64,000 nt of DNA from Polycladomyces subterraneus (lineage in GTDB: Bacteria > Bacillota > Bacilli > Thermoactinomycetales > JIR-001). Position 1 is the first letter of the stretch; each line of letters begins with the position of its first letter. Below the pieces are notes generated by a model. It worked only from the letters and a program-made list of their open reading frames with translations, made no database searches and had not been told where the DNA came from. Of this stretch, positions 55,829-64,000 are shown in pieces. The stretch covers positions 1 through 64,000 of the forward strand of contig NZ_JANRHH010000036.1 of assembly GCF_030433435.1 (NCBI RefSeq), written 5' to 3'. A program made the position numbers and the translations under genes.

Positions 55829-56509
55829 GTGAAACGCAATCGGAAGCGGTTCGGAATCTGGGTACAACAGCATATACAAAGCTTGCTGTCGCTGTATATT
55901 TTCGTTACCGTACTATTCGTGATGGGCGTGGTGTTCGGGGCGATCATCGTCAATACGCTGTCCGATTCACAAAAACAAGATTTACTGCATTATATGGGAT
56001 ATTTCTTTCAAGGGTTGAACCAGAACAGCATCGCCGAGCCGCGCATCGCCTTTCAACATGCGATGGGGGATCATCTGAAAACCCTGGGTCTGATGTGGAT
56101 CTTAGGTTTGTCCATCGTGGGGCTGCCACTGATTTTGATCCTGGTGTTTTTAAAAGGGTTGGGCATCGGTTTCACCGTGGGTTTTTTGGTGAACCAACTT
56201 TCCTGGAAAGGATTGTGGTTCGCGATGGTGGCGGTTTTGCCCCACAACCTGCTTGTGGTTCCGGTCATGATTTTTGTGGCGGTATCCGGCCTGCAGTTTT
56301 CGCTTCTGTTGGTGAAAAACCGGCTGATTCAGCGGCGGGGAACGATCTATCCTCAGTTTTTATCCTATTCCGTCTCCGTTACCGCAATGGCGATCGTGCT
56401 GGTGATCGCTTCATTTTTTGAGGCGTACGTGTCGCCGTGGCTGATGCGTTCCGCCGTTCCTCCTCTTGAACATGCGCAGGCATGGCTGGGGGTATTAATA
56501 AACTTATAA
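55829..56509 (+). CDS. spoIIM: Stage II sporulation protein M
   Basis: A 226-residue membrane protein with about five helices, needed with SpoIID and SpoIIP for septal thinning and engulfment. Typical sequence includes FVMGVVFGAIIVNTLSDSQK, ILGLSIVGLPLILILVFLKG and GIGFTVGFLVNQLSWKG. The GTG at 55829 follows AAGGAGGGG. Its stop codon lies inside the Fur/PerR-like operator of the next gene. Confidence 0.93.
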   Translation: MKRNRKRFGIWVQQHIQSLLSLYIFVTVLFVMGVVFGAIIVNTLSDSQKQDLLHYMGYFFQGLNQNSIAEPRIAFQHAMGDHLKTLGLMWILGLSIVGLPLILILVFLKGLGIGFTVGFLVNQLSWKGLWFAMVAVLPHNLLVVPVMIFVAVSGLQFSLLLVKNRLIQRRGTIYPQFLSYSVSVTAMAIVLVIASFFEAYVSPWLMRSAVPPLEHAQAWLGVLINL

Positions 56510-56518
56510 TGATTCTCA
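56504..56518 (+). promoter_or_regulatory. Fur/PerR-type operator upstream of fur
   Basis: TTATAATGATTCTCA fits the PerR box TTATAATnATTATAA and the Fur core TGATAATnATTATCA, each with two mismatches. The left half is a perfect PerR half-site. fur is PerR-regulated in Bacillus. It sits upstream of the fur promoter and overlaps the spoIIM stop. Confidence 0.6.
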
Positions 56519-56541
56519 TCTAATATTGGTTTTTGATAGGT

Positions 56542-56571
56542 TTGACTTTCTGCCACGACCTCCCATATAAT
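56542..56571 (+). promoter_or_regulatory. Promoter of fur
   Basis: TTGACT (56542-56547), an 18-base spacer and TATAAT (56566-56571), about 30 bases before the fur start. Confidence 0.8.
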
Positions 56572-56602
56572 GAGGACAGGAAATGCAGTGGGGGGTGTGG
56601 AT

Positions 56603-57082
56603 GTGGAAGAACGGGTAAATCGCATCAAACAACAGCTATCTGCCCATAACTACAAATTAACCCCCCAACGGGAAGCGACGGTCCGCGTACTGTTGGAAAA
56701 CGAGGATGACCATTTGAGCGCGGAAGATGTCTACCTGTTGGTGAAAGAGAAGGCACCGGAAATCGGCTTGGCTACGGTTTATCGGACATTGGAACTGTTG
56801 AGTGAATTGCAGATCATCCACAAGCTGAATTTGGGCGATGGTGTCACCCGGTATGAGTTCCGCGCCGAAGGAGCGGAGCACCATCATCACCATTTGATCT
56901 GCCTGAACTGCGGTACGGTGGATGAAATTGTGGATGATTGGTTGGGACCGATTGAAGAACGTGTGGAACGGGAATTCGATTTTCAGATCATCGACCACCG
57001 TTTGACGTTTCACGGGATCTGTCATCGCTGCAAAGATAAAGTGAAAGATCCGAAAAAATTGGTTGGTTCCAAAGTCACGTGA
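56603..57082 (+). CDS. fur: Ferric uptake regulator Fur
   Basis: A 159-residue metal-dependent repressor. The winged-helix has KLTPQREATVRVLLENEDDH and GLATVYRTLELLSEL, the sensor site includes EHHHHHLICLNCGTVDEI with CxxC, and the C-terminal HRLTFHGICHRC is a second CxxC. Close similarity to Bacillus Fur (rather than PerR or Zur) runs along the whole length. GTG 56603 (VEERVNRIKQQL) is preferred because GGGGGGTG lies just before it. GTG 56597 is possible. Confidence 0.95.
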   Translation: MEERVNRIKQQLSAHNYKLTPQREATVRVLLENEDDHLSAEDVYLLVKEKAPEIGLATVYRTLELLSELQIIHKLNLGDGVTRYEFRAEGAEHHHHHLICLNCGTVDEIVDDWLGPIEERVEREFDFQIIDHRLTFHGICHRCKDKVKDPKKLVGSKVT

Positions 57083-57106
57083 GATCCCCGTCGGATCTCA
57101 CGTTTT
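57077..57106 (+). terminator. Terminator after fur
   Basis: ACGTGAGATCC (57077-57087) pairs perfectly with GGATCTCACGT (57093-57103), with TTTT after it. It overlaps the fur stop codon. Confidence 0.85.
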
Positions 57107-57279
57107 GGGTTTTAGCTTTTTTTGTCTTAGATAAAAAAAGAAAACGTTTACAAAAAGCGGGTATCCGGGTACATCCCGTATGATCACTCCCCCCTGCATT
57201 CAAGAATCCCATTCTTATTGCTGTATGATTGACCCGTGTCTGGTGGTATGATAAACATACCAAAGGAGGCTGGACTCGC

Positions 57280-58413
57280 ATGATCATCGGGGTACCCAAA
57301 GAGGTCAAGAACAACGAGAACCGCGTCGCGATCACACCCGCCGGCGTGGACGCATTGGTACTCGCAGGACATGAGGTGCTGATTGAAAAAGGTGCCGGTG
57401 AAGGAAGCGGTTTTGTCGACGAAGATTATGTGGAGCACGGAGCCAAGATATTGGACTCCGCTGAGCAGGTTTGGTCTTCTGCCGACATGATATTGAAGGT
57501 AAAGGAGCCGCAACCGTCCGAATATCGCTATTTCCGCGAAGGGCTGATTCTGTTTACCTATCTCCATCTGGCTCCTGAGCCGGAGCTGACTCAGGCACTG
57601 ATGGAGAAAAAAGTGACGGCCATCGCTTATGAAACGATTCAGCTGGACAATGGTTCTCTGCCATTGTTGACACCGATGAGTGAAGTGGCCGGTCGCATGT
57701 CGGTACAGATCGGTGCACAGTTCCTGGAAAAACCCAAAGGTGGCAAAGGTGTTCTGTTGGGTGGTGTCCCGGGTGTTTTACCAGGGGAAGTGGTGATCAT
57801 CGGCGGTGGTGTCGTGGGTACCAACGCGGCGAAAATGGCATTGGGACTCGGGGCGAATGTGACGTTGCTCGATATCAATCCGGATCGGCTCCGTCAGTTG
57901 GACGACATTTTCCACGGCCAATTGCGCACCTTGATGTCTAACAGCTACAACATCGCCCAAGCCGTGAAAAAAGCGGATCTGCTGATCGGTGCGGTGCTAA
58001 TCCCGGGTCGGCGTGCTCCCCGGCTGGTCACCGAAGAAATGGTGAAAACGATGACGCCGGGATCGGTGATCGTGGATGTCGCCATCGACCAGGGCGGGTC
58101 CATCGAAACGATCGACCGGGTCACGACGCACAGCGATCCGATTTATGTGAAACACGGCGTGGTGCATTACGCGGTGCCCAACATCCCGGGGGCCGTACCG
58201 AGGACATCGACGATCGCGCTGACCAACGTCACGATTCCGTACGCGGTGCAAATCGCCAACAAAGGGTTGGAACAAGCGCTTCGAGACAGTCGTCCGTTGG
58301 CCAAAGGCGTCAACGTGATTCAAGGTCACGTTACCTACCAAGCGGTGGCTGAAAGCCTCAATCTCCCGTATACGCCATTGGATGACGTGATGGGACAGGC
58401 TTTGACGAGATAA
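57280..58413 (+). CDS. ald: Alanine dehydrogenase
   Basis: A 377-residue NAD-dependent enzyme that converts L-alanine to pyruvate and ammonia. [39 protein letters not shown], the nucleotide site [20 protein letters not shown] and [13 protein letters not shown] are conserved. ATG 57280 follows AAAGGAGG; the frame extends further upstream without a ribosome site. It lies between fur and a DUF4227 gene. In sporulating Bacillus, Ald is important for sporulation. Confidence 0.96.
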   Translation: MIIGVPKEVKNNENRVAITPAGVDALVLAGHEVLIEKGAGEGSGFVDEDYVEHGAKILDSAEQVWSSADMILKVKEPQPSEYRYFREGLILFTYLHLAPEPELTQALMEKKVTAIAYETIQLDNGSLPLLTPMSEVAGRMSVQIGAQFLEKPKGGKGVLLGGVPGVLPGEVVIIGGGVVGTNAAKMALGLGANVTLLDINPDRLRQLDDIFHGQLRTLMSNSYNIAQAVKKADLLIGAVLIPGRRAPRLVTEEMVKTMTPGSVIVDVAIDQGGSIETIDRVTTHSDPIYVKHGVVHYAVPNIPGAVPRTSTIALTNVTIPYAVQIANKGLEQALRDSRPLAKGVNVIQGHVTYQAVAESLNLPYTPLDDVMGQALTR

Positions 58414-58474
58414 GGCATAAACGCGGCTGGGGTTCCATACGATGTAAGGAAACTGCCGGAAGGGACGAGGTTCC

Positions 58475-58714
58475 ATGATCATCTCGCTTAGACGCTGGGT
58501 GGAGTGGGGCAAGTTTTTTCTTCTGTTCTTCCTACTCACGCTGTTGTTTTATCAGGTGATCACGTTTTTCGGCCTATTGCTGGAACCCAAGCCGCGCTAC
58601 CGAGAACCGAATGGGCGGGCCGTGAAAGTGTTCGCTCAGCAAATGGTTCCCCGTCCATCTGATGAGATGGGGATGAAAGAGCGCCTCCTTCTGTTTTACT
58701 GGTTGGGGGAATGA
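58475..58714 (+). CDS. DUF4227 small membrane protein (YqzK type)
   Basis: A 79-residue protein with one membrane helix ([20 protein letters not shown]) and a short soluble tail with EPNGRAVKV, matching YqzK/DUF4227. In Bacillus yqzK lies between fur and xerD/deoB. Here deoB follows directly and xerD is missing. A terminator follows. Confidence 0.85.
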   Translation: MIISLRRWVEWGKFFLLFFLLTLLFYQVITFFGLLLEPKPRYREPNGRAVKVFAQQMVPRPSDEMGMKERLLLFYWLGE

Positions 58715-58733
58715 AAGCCGCAAGGGTCGGTTT

Positions 58734-58751
58734 GCCCGAGCGGGCTTTTTT
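58734..58751 (+). terminator. Terminator after the DUF4227 gene
   Basis: GCCC (58734-58737) and GGGC (58742-58745) form the core of a short GC hairpin followed by TTTTTT. Confidence 0.7.
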
Positions 58752-58784
58752 GTTCAGAAATGTGGATGGGATGGTGAATCGGAG

Positions 58785-59975
58785 ATGAAACGGTTCAAAC
58801 GCGTAGCGTTGATTGTTTTGGACAGCGTGGGCATCGGCGCCCTGCCGGATGCGGCGGACTATGGGGATGAGGGGGTGAATACCCTCGGACATATCGCCGA
58901 GTATCGCAACGGTTTGCATATGCCGAACATGAAGGAGCTGGGATTGGGTAACATCGAGCCGGTACAGGGGATTCCGCCAGTGAAACAACCCCGGGCGCAT
59001 TACGGCAAGATGATGGAAGTCTCCGCGGGAAAAGATACGACGACCGGCCATTGGGAAATCATGGGTATTCATACTACCGTTCCGTTCAAAACCTATCCAA
59101 ACGGGTTCCCGAAAGAATTGATCACCGCTTTTGAAAAGCGGATCGGCCGCAAGGTGCTGGGCAACAAACCGGCATCCGGCACGGCCATTATCGAAGAGTT
59201 GGGCGAGCAACACATGAAAACCGGGGATGTCATCGTCTACACGTCGGCTGACAGTGTGTTCCAAGTGGCGGCACACGAGGAAGTGATCCCACTGGAGGAG
59301 TTGTATCGAATTTGCGAGATCGCGCGTGAGCTGACATTGGACGAGCGGTTCTCGGTTACCCGTGTGATCGCGAGACCGTTCGTGGGTGAGCCGGGGCATT
59401 TTACTCGTACGGCCAACCGGCGGGACTATTCGATCAAACCGCCGCACGCGACGGTGATGAACCATCTGGCCGAAGCAGGATGGGACTCCATTGCGATCGG
59501 CAAAATCTCCGACATCTACGACGGAGAAGGTGTGACGCAGGCGATCAAAACGAAATCCAATATGGACGGCGTTGACCGGTTGCTGGATGTGTTGAATGAA
59601 GAATTCCGCGGCTTGGCGTTTGTCAACCTGGTTGATTTTGACGCCAAATACGGTCACCGTCGCGATCCTGAAGGATATGCCCAAGCCTTGGAGGAGTTTG
59701 ACGCGCGGGTGCTGGAGATTTTGTCCGCATGCGGAGAAGACGATCTATTGATCATCACGGCTGATCACGGGAACGATCCCACACACACCGGCACCGATCA
59801 CACACGTGAATATGTACCGCTGTTGGTGTGGAGCCCGACACTTGTACAAGAAGGGAAATCGTTGGGCATTCGCGAAACATTCTCCGATGTGGGAGCGACC
59901 ATCGCCGACAACTTCGGTGTGAAGATGCCGAAACACGGCCGCAGTTTTCTGGGTGAATTGCGTTTCCAATTGTGA
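58785..59975 (+). CDS. deoB: Phosphopentomutase
   Basis: A 396-residue metalloenzyme of the alkaline phosphatase superfamily that interconverts (deoxy)ribose-1- and -5-phosphate. The metal and phosphorylation sites appear in [44 protein letters not shown] and [20 protein letters not shown]. It feeds the products of the phosphorylases encoded next into central metabolism. First gene of the deoB-pnp-pnp-pdp unit. Confidence 0.96.
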   Translation: MKRFKRVALIVLDSVGIGALPDAADYGDEGVNTLGHIAEYRNGLHMPNMKELGLGNIEPVQGIPPVKQPRAHYGKMMEVSAGKDTTTGHWEIMGIHTTVPFKTYPNGFPKELITAFEKRIGRKVLGNKPASGTAIIEELGEQHMKTGDVIVYTSADSVFQVAAHEEVIPLEELYRICEIARELTLDERFSVTRVIARPFVGEPGHFTRTANRRDYSIKPPHATVMNHLAEAGWDSIAIGKISDIYDGEGVTQAIKTKSNMDGVDRLLDVLNEEFRGLAFVNLVDFDAKYGHRRDPEGYAQALEEFDARVLEILSACGEDDLLIITADHGNDPTHTGTDHTREYVPLLVWSPTLVQEGKSLGIRETFSDVGATIADNFGVKMPKHGRSFLGELRFQL

Positions 59976-59994
59976 TGGGAGAGGAGAGAAAGAC

Positions 59995-60816
59995 ATGGAA
60001 GAGATGCTGAAAAAAATCAAAGAAGCGGCTGAGTTCATCGAAGAGCGTTTGACGGTCCGCCCGGAAATTGGATTGATCCTGGGTTCCGGCCTGGGCGTGC
60101 TGGCCGATGAGATCGAAGACGCGGTCAAGATCCCGTATGAAACCATCCCGCATTTCCCGGTGTCGACGGTGGAAGGGCATGCAGGACAACTGGTGATCGG
60201 CAAGCTGGAAGGCAAATCGGTCATCACGATGCAAGGCCGTTTCCACCTGTATGAAGGGTATCCTCTGACAGCAGTAACATTCCCGATCCGGGTGATGAAA
60301 GCGCTGGGTGTACGCCGCATGATCGTCACCAATGCGGCTGGTGGAGTGAATGAATCGTTTGAACCCGGTGATCTGATGCTGATCCGTGATCATCTCAACC
60401 TGACAGGGCGCAATCCACTGATCGGTCCCAACCATCCCGAACTGGGCGTCCGCTTTCCGGACATGTCGGAGGCATATGCGGCATCTCTGCGCGAATTGGC
60501 ACAAACGGTCGCGAAGGAACAAGGATTGCGCCTGCGTGAGGGAGTGTATGCCGGATTGCTCGGACCTTCTTATGAGACGCCGGCCGAAATTCGCATGCTG
60601 CGCAAGCTGGGAGCGGACGCGGTCGGCATGTCCACCGTTCCGGAAGTGATTGTGGCCCGTCACGCGGGCATCGAGGTACTGGGCATCTCGTGCATCTCCA
60701 ACATGGCCGCCGGCATTTTGCCCCAACCGCTCAGCCATGAAGAAGTGATGGAAACAGCGGAACGGGTAAAAGAGAAGTTTATTCGGTTGGTCAAAGGCAT
60801 TTTGAACCAGATGTGA
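59995..60816 (+). CDS. Purine-nucleoside phosphorylase, first copy
   Basis: A 273-residue trimeric-type phosphorylase (PupG/PunA) that cleaves inosine and guanosine. [52 protein letters not shown] and [17 protein letters not shown] are present. ATG 59995 follows GGGAGAGGAG. A second phosphorylase follows 19 bases later. About 125 bases near the 5' end are almost identical to the second copy. Confidence 0.94.
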   Translation: MEEMLKKIKEAAEFIEERLTVRPEIGLILGSGLGVLADEIEDAVKIPYETIPHFPVSTVEGHAGQLVIGKLEGKSVITMQGRFHLYEGYPLTAVTFPIRVMKALGVRRMIVTNAAGGVNESFEPGDLMLIRDHLNLTGRNPLIGPNHPELGVRFPDMSEAYAASLRELAQTVAKEQGLRLREGVYAGLLGPSYETPAEIRMLRKLGADAVGMSTVPEVIVARHAGIEVLGISCISNMAAGILPQPLSHEEVMETAERVKEKFIRLVKGILNQM

Positions 60817-60835
60817 ATGCAGAGGGGGAACCGAG

Positions 60836-61663
60836 ATGACGAACCGATTGCAACAAATCCACGAAGCCCAAGCATACATCGAAAAACAAACCGCTGTCCG
60901 CCCAGAAATCGGGTTGATTCTGGGTTCCGGCCTGGGCGTGTTGGCCGACGAGATCGAAGACGCGGTCAAGATCCCGTATGAAACCATCCCGCACTTCCCG
61001 GTGTCGACGGTGGAAGGGCATGCGGGACAATTGGTGATCGGCAAGCTATCAGGCAAAAACGTGGTTGCTATGCAAGGCCGTTTTCATTATTACGAAGGCT
61101 ACACCCAGCAGGAAGTGGTGTTTCCCGTATACGTGATGAAATTCCTCGGTGTCACCACGCTGATTGCCACCAATGCCGCAGGCGGGATGAATCCGTCGTT
61201 TGAACCCGGAGATCTGATGATCATCACCGACCACCTGAACATGACCGGAGACAACCCGCTGATCGGCCCCAATATACCGGAGTTGGGTCCGCGTTTCCCG
61301 GATATGTCGCGTGCATATGATCCGGAATTGGTGCAGTTGGCCGAAAAGGTAGCCGAACGGCTGGATGTACGCGTACAAAAAGGCGTGTATGCGGGTGTGA
61401 GCGGCCCTACCTACCTGACACCGGCCGAGCTGATCATGCTGCGCAATCTGGGCGGTTCCGCCGTCGGTATGTCCACCGTACCGGAAGTGATCGCGGCCAA
61501 CCATGCCGGTCTGCGCGTGTTGGGCATCTCTTGCATCACCGATATGGCCATCGGTGAGGAACTGGAACCGCTGACGCATGAACAGGTGGTGGAGGTGGCC
61601 AACCGAACGCGGCCCCGATTTATCCGGTTGGTGAAGGGCATCATCGAAGAGGTGACCGTTTGA
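60836..61663 (+). CDS. Purine-nucleoside phosphorylase, second copy
   Basis: A 275-residue paralogue of the preceding gene with the same motifs ([34 protein letters not shown]) but with many differences in the second half ([20 protein letters not shown]). The two copies may differ in preference, for example inosine/guanosine versus deoxynucleosides. The ribosome site is GAGGGGGA. Its stop overlaps the pdp start. Confidence 0.94.
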   Translation: MTNRLQQIHEAQAYIEKQTAVRPEIGLILGSGLGVLADEIEDAVKIPYETIPHFPVSTVEGHAGQLVIGKLSGKNVVAMQGRFHYYEGYTQQEVVFPVYVMKFLGVTTLIATNAAGGMNPSFEPGDLMIITDHLNMTGDNPLIGPNIPELGPRFPDMSRAYDPELVQLAEKVAERLDVRVQKGVYAGVSGPTYLTPAELIMLRNLGGSAVGMSTVPEVIAANHAGLRVLGISCITDMAIGEELEPLTHEQVVEVANRTRPRFIRLVKGIIEEVTV

Positions 61664-62988
61664 TGCGCACAGTGGACCTCATTCGCAAAAAGCGGGATGG
61701 ACAAGCATTGACGACGGAAGAGATCGAATTCCTTATCCGGGGATATGCCAAAGGGGAGATTCCAGACTATCAGGTGTCCGCTTGGGCGATGGCGGTCTAC
61801 TTCAATGGCATGACCGATCGGGAGACGGCTGATCTGACCATGGCGATGGTTCTCTCCGGGGAGCAAGTGGATCTTACCTCGATTCGCGGCAAAAAAGTGG
61901 ATAAACACAGCACGGGAGGCGTAGGGGACAAAACGACCCTGGTTGTGGGGCCGTTGGTAGCCGCCGCCGGGGTTCCTGTAGCCAAATTGTCTGGACGCGG
62001 CTTGGGGCACACCGGGGGAACGATCGACAAGCTGGAATCCATCGCCGGTTTCGCCACCTCGCTGACGCGAGAAGCGTTTGTTCGTCAAGTGAATGAGATT
62101 GGCATCGCCGTAACCGGTCAGACGGCCGACCTGACACCGGCGGACAAACAACTGTACGCGCTGCGTGATGTGACGGCGACGGTCGATTCCATCCCCTTGA
62201 TCGCCAGCTCCATCATGAGCAAAAAAATCGCAGGTGGTGCCGATGCGATTGTATTGGATGTGAAAACGGGTCACGGCGCTTTCATGAAAAAAGAAGAGGA
62301 TGCCATCCGACTCGCCAAGGCGATGGTGTCCATCGGCACCCAAGTAGGTCGGGAAACGGTGGCCGTCATCAGCGATATGAACCAGCCGCTCGGGTTTGCT
62401 GTGGGCAACGCGTTGGAAGTGAAGGAGGCGATCGACACCCTGCGCGGTGAGGGACCGGCGGATCTCACTGAGCTGAGTTTGACGCTGGGAGCGCAGATGG
62501 TGTTACTGGCCGGGGTGGTGTCTACGTATACGAAAGCGCGTGCCCTGTTGGCATCCAAATTGGAAGACGGCGCTGCATTGGAGAAGTTTCGTGCGTTTAT
62601 TCGGGCACAACAGGGAGATGCCGACGTTGTGGACCATCCGGAACGGCTACCGCAAGCGCAACATCGGATCGAGGTAGTCTCCCCGGTTGAAGGGGCGGTA
62701 TCCGCTCTGCAAGCGGAAGAGATCGGCTTGGCGGCGATGAAGCTGGGAGCGGGACGTGCCACCAAGGAAGACCGGATCGATCACGCGGTGGGCATCGTTC
62801 TCCACAAAAAAATCGGGGATGCGGTACAAAAGGGAACACCGCTCGCTACGCTCCATGCCAATGATTTGTCGCGCATTGACGAAGTGAAGGCGCAGGTATT
62901 GGCGGCATACGAAATATCAAAGCAATCGGTGATGGCGCCGAAGTTGGTCCGCCACATCGTGGATCGAAACGGAATCGTAAATATATGA
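61663..62988 (+). CDS. pdp: Pyrimidine-nucleoside phosphorylase
   Basis: A 441-residue enzyme that phosphorolyses uridine and thymidine. The signature [15 protein letters not shown] (about 78-92), [17 protein letters not shown] and [16 protein letters not shown] are clear. The ATG overlaps the upstream stop (TGATG). A terminator ends the nucleoside operon. Confidence 0.96.
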   Translation: MRTVDLIRKKRDGQALTTEEIEFLIRGYAKGEIPDYQVSAWAMAVYFNGMTDRETADLTMAMVLSGEQVDLTSIRGKKVDKHSTGGVGDKTTLVVGPLVAAAGVPVAKLSGRGLGHTGGTIDKLESIAGFATSLTREAFVRQVNEIGIAVTGQTADLTPADKQLYALRDVTATVDSIPLIASSIMSKKIAGGADAIVLDVKTGHGAFMKKEEDAIRLAKAMVSIGTQVGRETVAVISDMNQPLGFAVGNALEVKEAIDTLRGEGPADLTELSLTLGAQMVLLAGVVSTYTKARALLASKLEDGAALEKFRAFIRAQQGDADVVDHPERLPQAQHRIEVVSPVEGAVSALQAEEIGLAAMKLGAGRATKEDRIDHAVGIVLHKKIGDAVQKGTPLATLHANDLSRIDEVKAQVLAAYEISKQSVMAPKLVRHIVDRNGIVNI

Positions 62989-62998
62989 GATATTGTTC

Positions 62999-63024
62999 GG
63001 GGAACCGTTGGGTTCCCTTTTTTT
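62999..63024 (+). terminator. Terminator of the nucleoside operon
   Basis: GGGAACC (63000-63006) pairs with GGTTCCC (63011-63017), followed by seven T. Confidence 0.9.
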
Positions 63025-63110
63025 ATCTTTGCTCAAACGGGGTCATGAACCCATCTCCTCTCGGAACATACACATAAATAATAATGTCCGATGTGTGGAG
63101 GAGGGGCCTA

Positions 63111-64000
63111 ATGCTACGCGCGGATGTCACCATAGAGCCGTTGGAAGTGCGGATGTTGATCGAGAATCATTATTCCATTCGTGTTACCCGCTTGGAAAAG
63201 GTACGCGCAGCCTATCGGGTGGAAACTGATCAAGGTGTGTATGCGTTTAAAAATGCCCGCAAGATGAAAGACCTCGACTTTATTGCCCATGTAGTGGAGC
63301 ATGTGAAGAAAAGGGGGTTCACCCGTCTGCCTGCACCGATTCCGACTAAGGGTGGTCAGTGGTTGGTGATACATCGAGATCAACCCTATTACATGGAAGA
63401 GTGGTTGCAAAACGTAGAAGAGGTGTCGCCCCGGCAACACGATTGGTTGAGATCGGCCGCTTGTGCGTTGGCACAATATCATGCCTGTTTCAAGCGTTAT
63501 CGCCATCACCGATGCCCTTCGCGGCGACAGGAACACGGTTTGTGGCCGAAATATTTGATGGCGCAGTGGCGTTGGCTCAGCAACGTACGTACTGGTTGGG
63601 CTACCCCTGTTGATGGGATGAAGCACCTCTCTTTTTTGGAATATCGTCTGCAACTTGCCTGGCAGTCGTGGAAACGTGCAGAGGAATGGCGACGATCGGG
63701 GAACGGGCCGGTCAGCGTATTGTGTCACGGCAGTCTTCATCATGAAAACATCCTCACGGATGAGAAAAAGCAGGTGTGGTTGATTGACTACGAGCGCATG
63801 GCTTGGGATGACCGGGTTCGGGATTTGGCTCAATTGATGCAGTATCATTTTCCGCGACACGGATGGCCAGAGCAGGAGATGTCGCGTTTTTTGGACGGCT
63901 ATCACAAAGAATATCCGCTCCGGCCATCGGAATATGTAGCATTATGCTCCCGGCTGGCCGCGCCACCCAAATTTTTCCGGATGGCTCGTAAAGTATGGTC
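63111..64000 (+). CDS. CotS-family spore coat/phosphotransferase-like protein, cut by window end
   Basis: An open frame of 296 codons that runs off the window, starting ATG 63111 after GAGGAGGGG. It reads like the CotS/YsxE group of aminoglycoside-phosphotransferase-fold proteins: YAFKNARKMKDLDFIAHVVE, a catalytic-loop region CHGSLHHENILTD, and LIDYERMAWDDRVRDLAQLM. The usual HGD of the loop is HGS here, so the catalytic Asp may be missing. Spore-coat kinases of this type are made in the mother cell. The true length is unknown. Confidence 0.75.
   Translation, partial: MLRADVTIEPLEVRMLIENHYSIRVTRLEKVRAAYRVETDQGVYAFKNARKMKDLDFIAHVVEHVKKRGFTRLPAPIPTKGGQWLVIHRDQPYYMEEWLQNVEEVSPRQHDWLRSAACALAQYHACFKRYRHHRCPSRRQEHGLWPKYLMAQWRWLSNVRTGWATPVDGMKHLSFLEYRLQLAWQSWKRAEEWRRSGNGPVSVLCHGSLHHENILTDEKKQVWLIDYERMAWDDRVRDLAQLMQYHFPRHGWPEQEMSRFLDGYHKEYPLRPSEYVALCSRLAAPPKFFRMARKVW

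Noticed and set aside
57229-57260. TTGACC and TATGAT as a promoter for ald
   Set aside because: The spacing is only about 12 bases, too short for a sigma-A promoter.

Overview
The window reads as a chromosome segment of an endospore-forming, probably thermophilic Firmicute. It carries spoIVB, spo0A, spoIIM, an MciZ-like gene and an OLE RNA with its partner gene oapA. Gene order and base use fit the Thermoactinomycetaceae (for example Polycladomyces or Planifilum). That placement is inferred from gene content; no 16S gene is present.

Layout. Bases 1-428 hold the 3' end of an IS200/IS605-type element and a second copy of its terminal 15-mer, which runs into the stop codon of a diiron acyl-ACP desaturase. 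A nitrilase and a frameshifted ZIP metal transporter follow. From 4.4 to 23.5 kb lies the conserved Bacillus-type block: accB-accC-asp23-amaP-DUF2273-nusB-(TsaD paralogue)-folD-xseA-xseB-ispA-OLE RNA-oapA-dxs-tlyA-(small membrane protein)-nadK-argR-recN-spoIVB-spo0A. It links malonyl-CoA and isoprenoid synthesis, DNA repair and entry into sporulation. From 23.8 to 26 kb there are small membrane proteins, an N-terminally extended superoxide dismutase and DUF2627.

From 26.2 to 37.3 kb is a complete branched-chain keto-acid system: the sigma-54 activator BkdR, two palindromic upstream sites, a canonical -24/-12 promoter, then ptb-bcd-buk-lpdV-bkdAA-bkdAB-bkdB, and lipB. From 37.7 to 41.8 kb on the minus strand is an accessory operon. 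It encodes a DUF3445 haem oxygenase-type subunit, a DmmA-like zinc-ribbon protein, a flavin/2Fe-2S reductase and an amino-acid permease, so it resembles a haem-dependent oxidative N-demethylase. A NhaC-family antiporter, a methyltransferase, a GNAT protein and two miniproteins follow, one of them Prli42-like.

From 45.9 to 51.5 kb is a propionyl-CoA/methylmalonyl-CoA module: mutase large subunit, B12 subunit, epimerase, carboxyltransferase, and an M20 peptidase. It would take up the propionyl-CoA made by the bkd pathway from isoleucine and valine. An MFS exporter and a GNAT protein come next. The last block is a second conserved sporulation/nucleoside region: mciZ-like, nudF, EndoQ-like, spoIIM, fur, ald, DUF4227, deoB, two tandem purine nucleoside phosphorylases, pdp and a truncated CotS-like kinase.

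The points most worth a second look are the OLE RNA/OapA pair, the N-demethylase-like operon with a tandem 11-bp repeat at its promoter, the TsaD paralogue beside nusB, the BkdR sites, local sequence homogenisation between the phosphorylase genes, an apparent loss of the spoIVB stop codon upstream of a spo0A-type promoter, and a dispersed intergenic repeat. Several reading-frame breaks are single-base changes in or next to short homopolymers. They could be assembly errors.
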